From Rotaria sordida (taxonomy: Eukaryota > Rotifera > Eurotatoria > Philodinida > Philodinidae), in contig CAJNOL010000294.1 of assembly GCA_905250125.1 (NCBI GenBank), forward strand, positions 103,087 to 167,086: a stretch of DNA of 64,000 nucleotides, in the 5' to 3' direction. The notes beneath the pieces are model-generated. The model had not been told where the DNA came from, ran no database searches, and saw nothing but the letters and a program-made list of their open reading frames with translations. A program made the translations under genes and the position numbers. The first letter of the stretch is position 1. Every line of letters begins with the position of its first letter. Below, one piece after another: positions 50,426 through 64,000 of this stretch.

Positions 50426-52115
50426 ATTTTATTGATTCTACTTTTTAATCGAGCTTTTTCTTTGTAAAACATATACTCATGCATGTTGGTAGTTTAAGAA
50501 TAAGAATATTAACCAATCCAAATTTTTATTAAGAAAAATAAAAATATTTATTTTTCAGTAATGTTATCCATCTATTGATTTGAAAACAGTCTTTTGTGTG
50601 TAAAAAAAACAAATCATATAATTGAAACAATTCTTTTTATATGGCAATAAACTTTGTTTCTTCTTTCGTTAGTATCGATCGAAAAATTCAAGTATATTAT
50701 TACTTATAAAAGAAACGATATTCAAAACAAGAATATTTAGAAACTTTAAAAACAGAAAAAAACTAAATTAGACTTATTTTAGATCTCATTGATTTTACTC
50801 TTTGACGAGTCACAAGAAAAAAAATGAAACGTAATATCCGTATAATAGGACTTATTCATTAAAAATAAGAGTATTTTGAAAATAAACAATAATGAAAAAA
50901 ACATACGTATCTAATTCATCATTTAGGAAATATTTAACTATTTTTAGAATGTTCTAATAGAAAGAAACAGAAAGACTGTTATCGTTCATTTTCAATGGTT
51001 GATTTTTTTTTCGCCATAAAGAAAACTACTTCTATTTCGCTTTAAAAGTAAAAAAAATTGGCGAGATGCAATATTTTCGCTTGACAAAATCAAAATTTTC
51101 ACATTATTTTGCTTTTCTTGAAAAAGGAGTCTTTGACAAAAAAAAGTTGAGCGTTGTCCCTGTTTCCTAAGCAAAGTACGTTCGATTCCATTGAAACATT
51201 TGGGTATGGATGGAATAGAGACTTTGCCCACACCCCGACTCACCACACTCATACCCTTTGTCATCTAAGATTTTATCTTTTCCTGCTAACAAAAAAATTC
51301 AATTTTGACCGCAATATATGTATAACATAGATTTTATTCCACAAATGAAGAAGAAGACACAAAATAACATGAATGATGAAAAATTGGAAGGTTTTCAATT
51401 TCAAGTTTTTTTCTTTAAAATACTCAAACGTAAAGCATAAAATCTCAAAAAATCAATGCACCACCCATTATGTCTGTAGATATTTATAGAAATTCAGTTA
51501 TTCGATTTACATTAATGTAAGATAAAAAGAATTCTTTTCATTCATTGTATTCAATCATAATTTGAGATTAAAAAGAAAGCTTTAGGAACAGTGTTAAAGA
51601 ACAAAAACGAATATAGTTGCAACAGTGAAACGATCCAAAAATTTGACACAATTGCTATTGAAAAACTAATAACATCGCCCGTATACACTAATCTTTATTA
51701 GTTAAATATAGCATATTCAAAATCGGTGTTTTCATTATAAAAATAAAAATCAAATTTTATATAATGAAAAATCAGTTTTGTGAAACGAATCACTCTTATA
51801 TTTCAAGCCATCTTTTGTATTTATGTAGCACTTTGTGTACATTTATATCTAGATACTACTATATGCATATCTCTATCTCGTCAGTTGAAAGGCAAGTGAA
51901 CCAAGTCTCAATGAACGTTACTTGTATATTTAATCGAAATTCTATTTCAATAATGTAGAGAGACTTAACTTCAGGTTTCTTAAAAATTATAATAAGGTAA
52001 GAATTCATATTAAAAATGAAATCGCATCAAAGTGAAAGCTTTTCAACTAAAAACATAATTGCACATTATAAATTACGATAGAAAGTAATCCAATGAATTT
52101 TTGTTTATTTTTTTT
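50426..52115. other. Intergenic region
   Basis: About 1.7 kb of AT-rich DNA. A 90-codon minus-strand frame (51264-50992) is the only sizeable one, and nothing in it is recognisable. No repeat structure found. Confidence 0.4.
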
Positions 52116-52469
52116 TTAAATCTTTTCCAATTCATTCGGCTTTTCTTGTCGTATTGCTTAGTTCATCTTGTGGTTATTCTATTTCTTGATGCATGAACAC
52201 ACTGCAACTAACTCATCAAGTGTAAAACTATGTTCTGGTGAATAGTAACAATTATCTTTGGCTTATTTAATGCAATGTATCAAAGCACCAATACGAGAAT
52301 TCATAGATGCCAATGTTTTTCTATCCGAGAAAAACAACTCTTTCGTTTTGCTAGCCGTTAATAATTGAAAACTTTTATTTTGAGAAACAATATCTTTAGA
52401 CCGATCGATTGTTTGTATTTATTTTGTTTTGTCAGATATTCGAATTATAGATTTTAATTCTTTAAAATG
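52116..52469 (-). pseudogene. Coding fossil of unknown family with four in-frame stops
   Basis: After an acceptor-like TCTATAG, one frame reads through about 117 codons of coding-like sequence to TAA at 52118-52116. Interruptions are three TAA and one TAG. Between stops the text looks like real protein, for example KELFFSDRKTLASMNSRIGA and DNCYYSPEHSFTLDELVAVC. It appears to be the last exon of a lost gene whose other exons I could not find. I do not recognise the family. Confidence 0.5.
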
Positions 52470-54528
52470 CTATAGAGTAAATATTGTGTCAATACGGATC
52501 AATGTAAGTCAAAACTATGTTTCACATTTGTACCCATATGCTAATACTTCTAATTAATCTATGTAAAAAGTAAATCGATTTATCTTATAGTTTTATTTTA
52601 TGAAGACAAAATAAAGAGAATGTTTTTTGACGGTCAAAATCAAATTAAAAATAGCAATACTGTTATCGATCCGTATATACTTGGATTCAGTAGCTTAAAA
52701 TGTTCTGTAAATAATCCTTTTCATGTCATTCATTTCCGGAAAAACAATAATGTTTATATATATTAGATAAGACATTCAAGAGACAAAAATGACATACTAA
52801 CATTGCTAATGTATGTAAATCAACATACACATTAGAGTGTAACGTTAAATATAAAATAGTATGTTTTTTATGATCTGTGCAAATAATACGTTTTTAAATT
52901 TAGTCTTGTAAATAATAACTGAGTTCGAGTTTAAAATATTAATCACCAAGAATTTTCGATTATGATTTCAACTTGTATTTTAGTACAATTTAGTAGCAAA
53001 CAACACACACTTCTAACCGAAAAACTAGTCCTAATTATGGAATTATTGGTAAATAATAATCAATTAATTTAAAAACAAGTATTGAGTTATATTATCTTTT
53101 GAATCCTGAAAGACAAAGATTATTGCTTTTGGAAAATTCATATGAAATTTATTTATTTCATATTATTAAATTCAAATAATAGTGGTTTAAGATGTTTAAA
53201 GAGTATAAACGATTGAAATTCTCCGAAACCTTGTTAAAAAATCGAACTAACAGAGTCATAGTAGCTTACGTAAACTATAACGCCTAGTTTTCTATCATTC
53301 AAAATCTTGAATTAAATAAAAAAAGTTGTAAATAATGCAAATTCGTTTTATAATTTCAAAGGTTTTAATCCATAAATAATATCATGTAAGAAAACTTAAA
53401 CATAATGATTCGAACTTATTGAATAATACATAAGAAGAAAAGAATAAGTTATTTTTTTAATGATAAAATCGTCATTCAATTGATAATTCCTTTTGTTTTC
53501 GTAAAACAATGTAATAGTACAAACTTCAATATTAATATAGAAACAAAATTGGTTATTGATGTTTATAAATTGAATACAAAGATGAAAGAGTCCATCCATA
53601 AAAGTCATTCAAGTAAAGATGGAACGCAGGAGGTCAGCAAAAACCTAACAGGAATCAGACACATCTGAACATCTCGATACTTATTATGATTTTTTTCAAT
53701 TTTTTAAGAGCATTTTTGACGAAATTTTTGAAGTTATATTGGTTTTGATCAGCATTTTAGAAAGAACAATTTCTCAGAATTCTACCTATGACGCATCATT
53801 TATGAACAAATCATATATTTTAGTTATTTAATACAAAAAACGAGTATATTTGACCAAATAGATTCTTTCTAACAAAATTTTGAAAACTGGATGTCCTCAA
53901 GAGAGGAGATGGAAAAAGGCAATTTTTACCTGAACATCCTTTAATAGATAACTCCAAAGAGAGATATAGTTTCACATATTTTCATTTAATCTATAATCTT
54001 GACTATTCTTTTTTTGAAAATCATATGTCTTTTTATAAGCAATAAATATATCAACATAAAATAATTATTTACCAATCGAATTTCATATATGATTTAATTT
54101 TTCATTTTCAAAGCATAATATTTTGTGTTTCTATTTCTTCTTGAACAACATACACGGAACATACACACGCACACACAGATACAGAAACAGACAAATAAAG
54201 GATTCCTATCTACAATAAACGATTTTGTCAATACCCCGAAAAACAAAAAAAGATGAATATCAAAGACTGAATTGACAGAAAAAACAAAACAACAACAACA
54301 TATAGAAATCGGTTTTTTTTTCTTTGTTTTCTCGAGTCATCTAAGACAAGATCAATCATGACTATTCATATGGCCTGTTGAAATATGTTATTCTTCCGTC
54401 TATCTGACACGAGTACGAAATAAATTTAAATTATGAAGAAAAACAAACGACGAAAAACAAAAAATACAGTCAGGTAGAAAGAGAAAGAGAGAGATTTAAT
54501 TAAATTGTACATGAATTTTTTGTTTTCA
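52470..54528. other. Intergenic region downstream of KDM5
   Basis: About 2.1 kb. It contains an (AC)n-like stretch near 54155-54180 and (GA)n near 54480-54494. No gene was recognised. Confidence 0.4.

Positions 54529-64000
<9,472 letters not shown>

Noticed and set aside
50992..51264. 90-codon minus-strand open frame
   Set aside because: Composition is lysine/serine-rich without domain pattern; no supporting splice or neighbour context.

Overview
The window is AT-rich eukaryotic DNA, almost certainly from a small-genome invertebrate. Genes are split by many short introns (mostly 50-110 nt, GTAAG/GTATG...AG) that can be joined in frame by eye. The gene content is animal: an innexin, a KDM5 histone demethylase, a lysosomal-type beta-hexosaminidase, a DeSI peptidase, a chitin-binding/EGF secreted protein and a secreted NHL-repeat protein. 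My best guess is a rotifer, probably a bdelloid. That rests on the AT bias, compact introns, NHL-repeat gene and decayed second copies; no taxonomic marker proves it. All exon joins were made by reading splice sites and phases, without transcript evidence.

Layout. 0-3 kb (-): the body of a membrane-anchored M1 aminopeptidase homologue that has lost the zinc-binding motif. 3.8-6.1 kb (+): 13-exon secreted protein, CBM14 plus eight EGF-like units. 7.5-10.0 kb (+): innexin. 10.5-12.7 kb (-): two-EF-hand protein. 13.4-14.1 kb (-): small Ras-association (RASSF-like) protein. 16.5-20.1 kb (+): GH20 hexosaminidase. 20.1-20.5 kb (-): B-box-like protein. 21.0-28.4 kb (-): a leucine-rich-repeat gene and a proline-rich downstream block that may be its 3' end or a second gene. 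29.1-30.0 kb (-): DeSI/PPPDE protein. 33.9-35.1 kb (+): NHL-repeat protein with an apparent 8-nt microexon. 37.7-41.2 kb (-): decayed cytosolic isoleucyl-tRNA synthetase. 46.1-46.8 kb (+): cyclophilin A. 47.6-48.9 kb: mariner-type transposon with TA-flanked inverted ends. 49.1-50.4 kb (+): decayed PRISE-type reductase. 52.1-52.5 kb (-): coding fossil of unknown family. 54.5-64.0 kb (-): a KDM5 gene running off the right edge.

The most unusual feature is not a protein. At least seven imperfect fold-back (long inverted-repeat) elements of about 170-525 bp, plus several short-TIR elements, are scattered through the window. Many sit inside the few introns that are about ten times longer than normal, including four introns of KDM5 alone. 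Two of the fold-backs have a GC-richer, tRNA-like loop. The stretch from 37.7 to 52.5 kb concentrates pseudogenes and transposons around a single clearly intact gene, and looks like a decaying chromosome segment.
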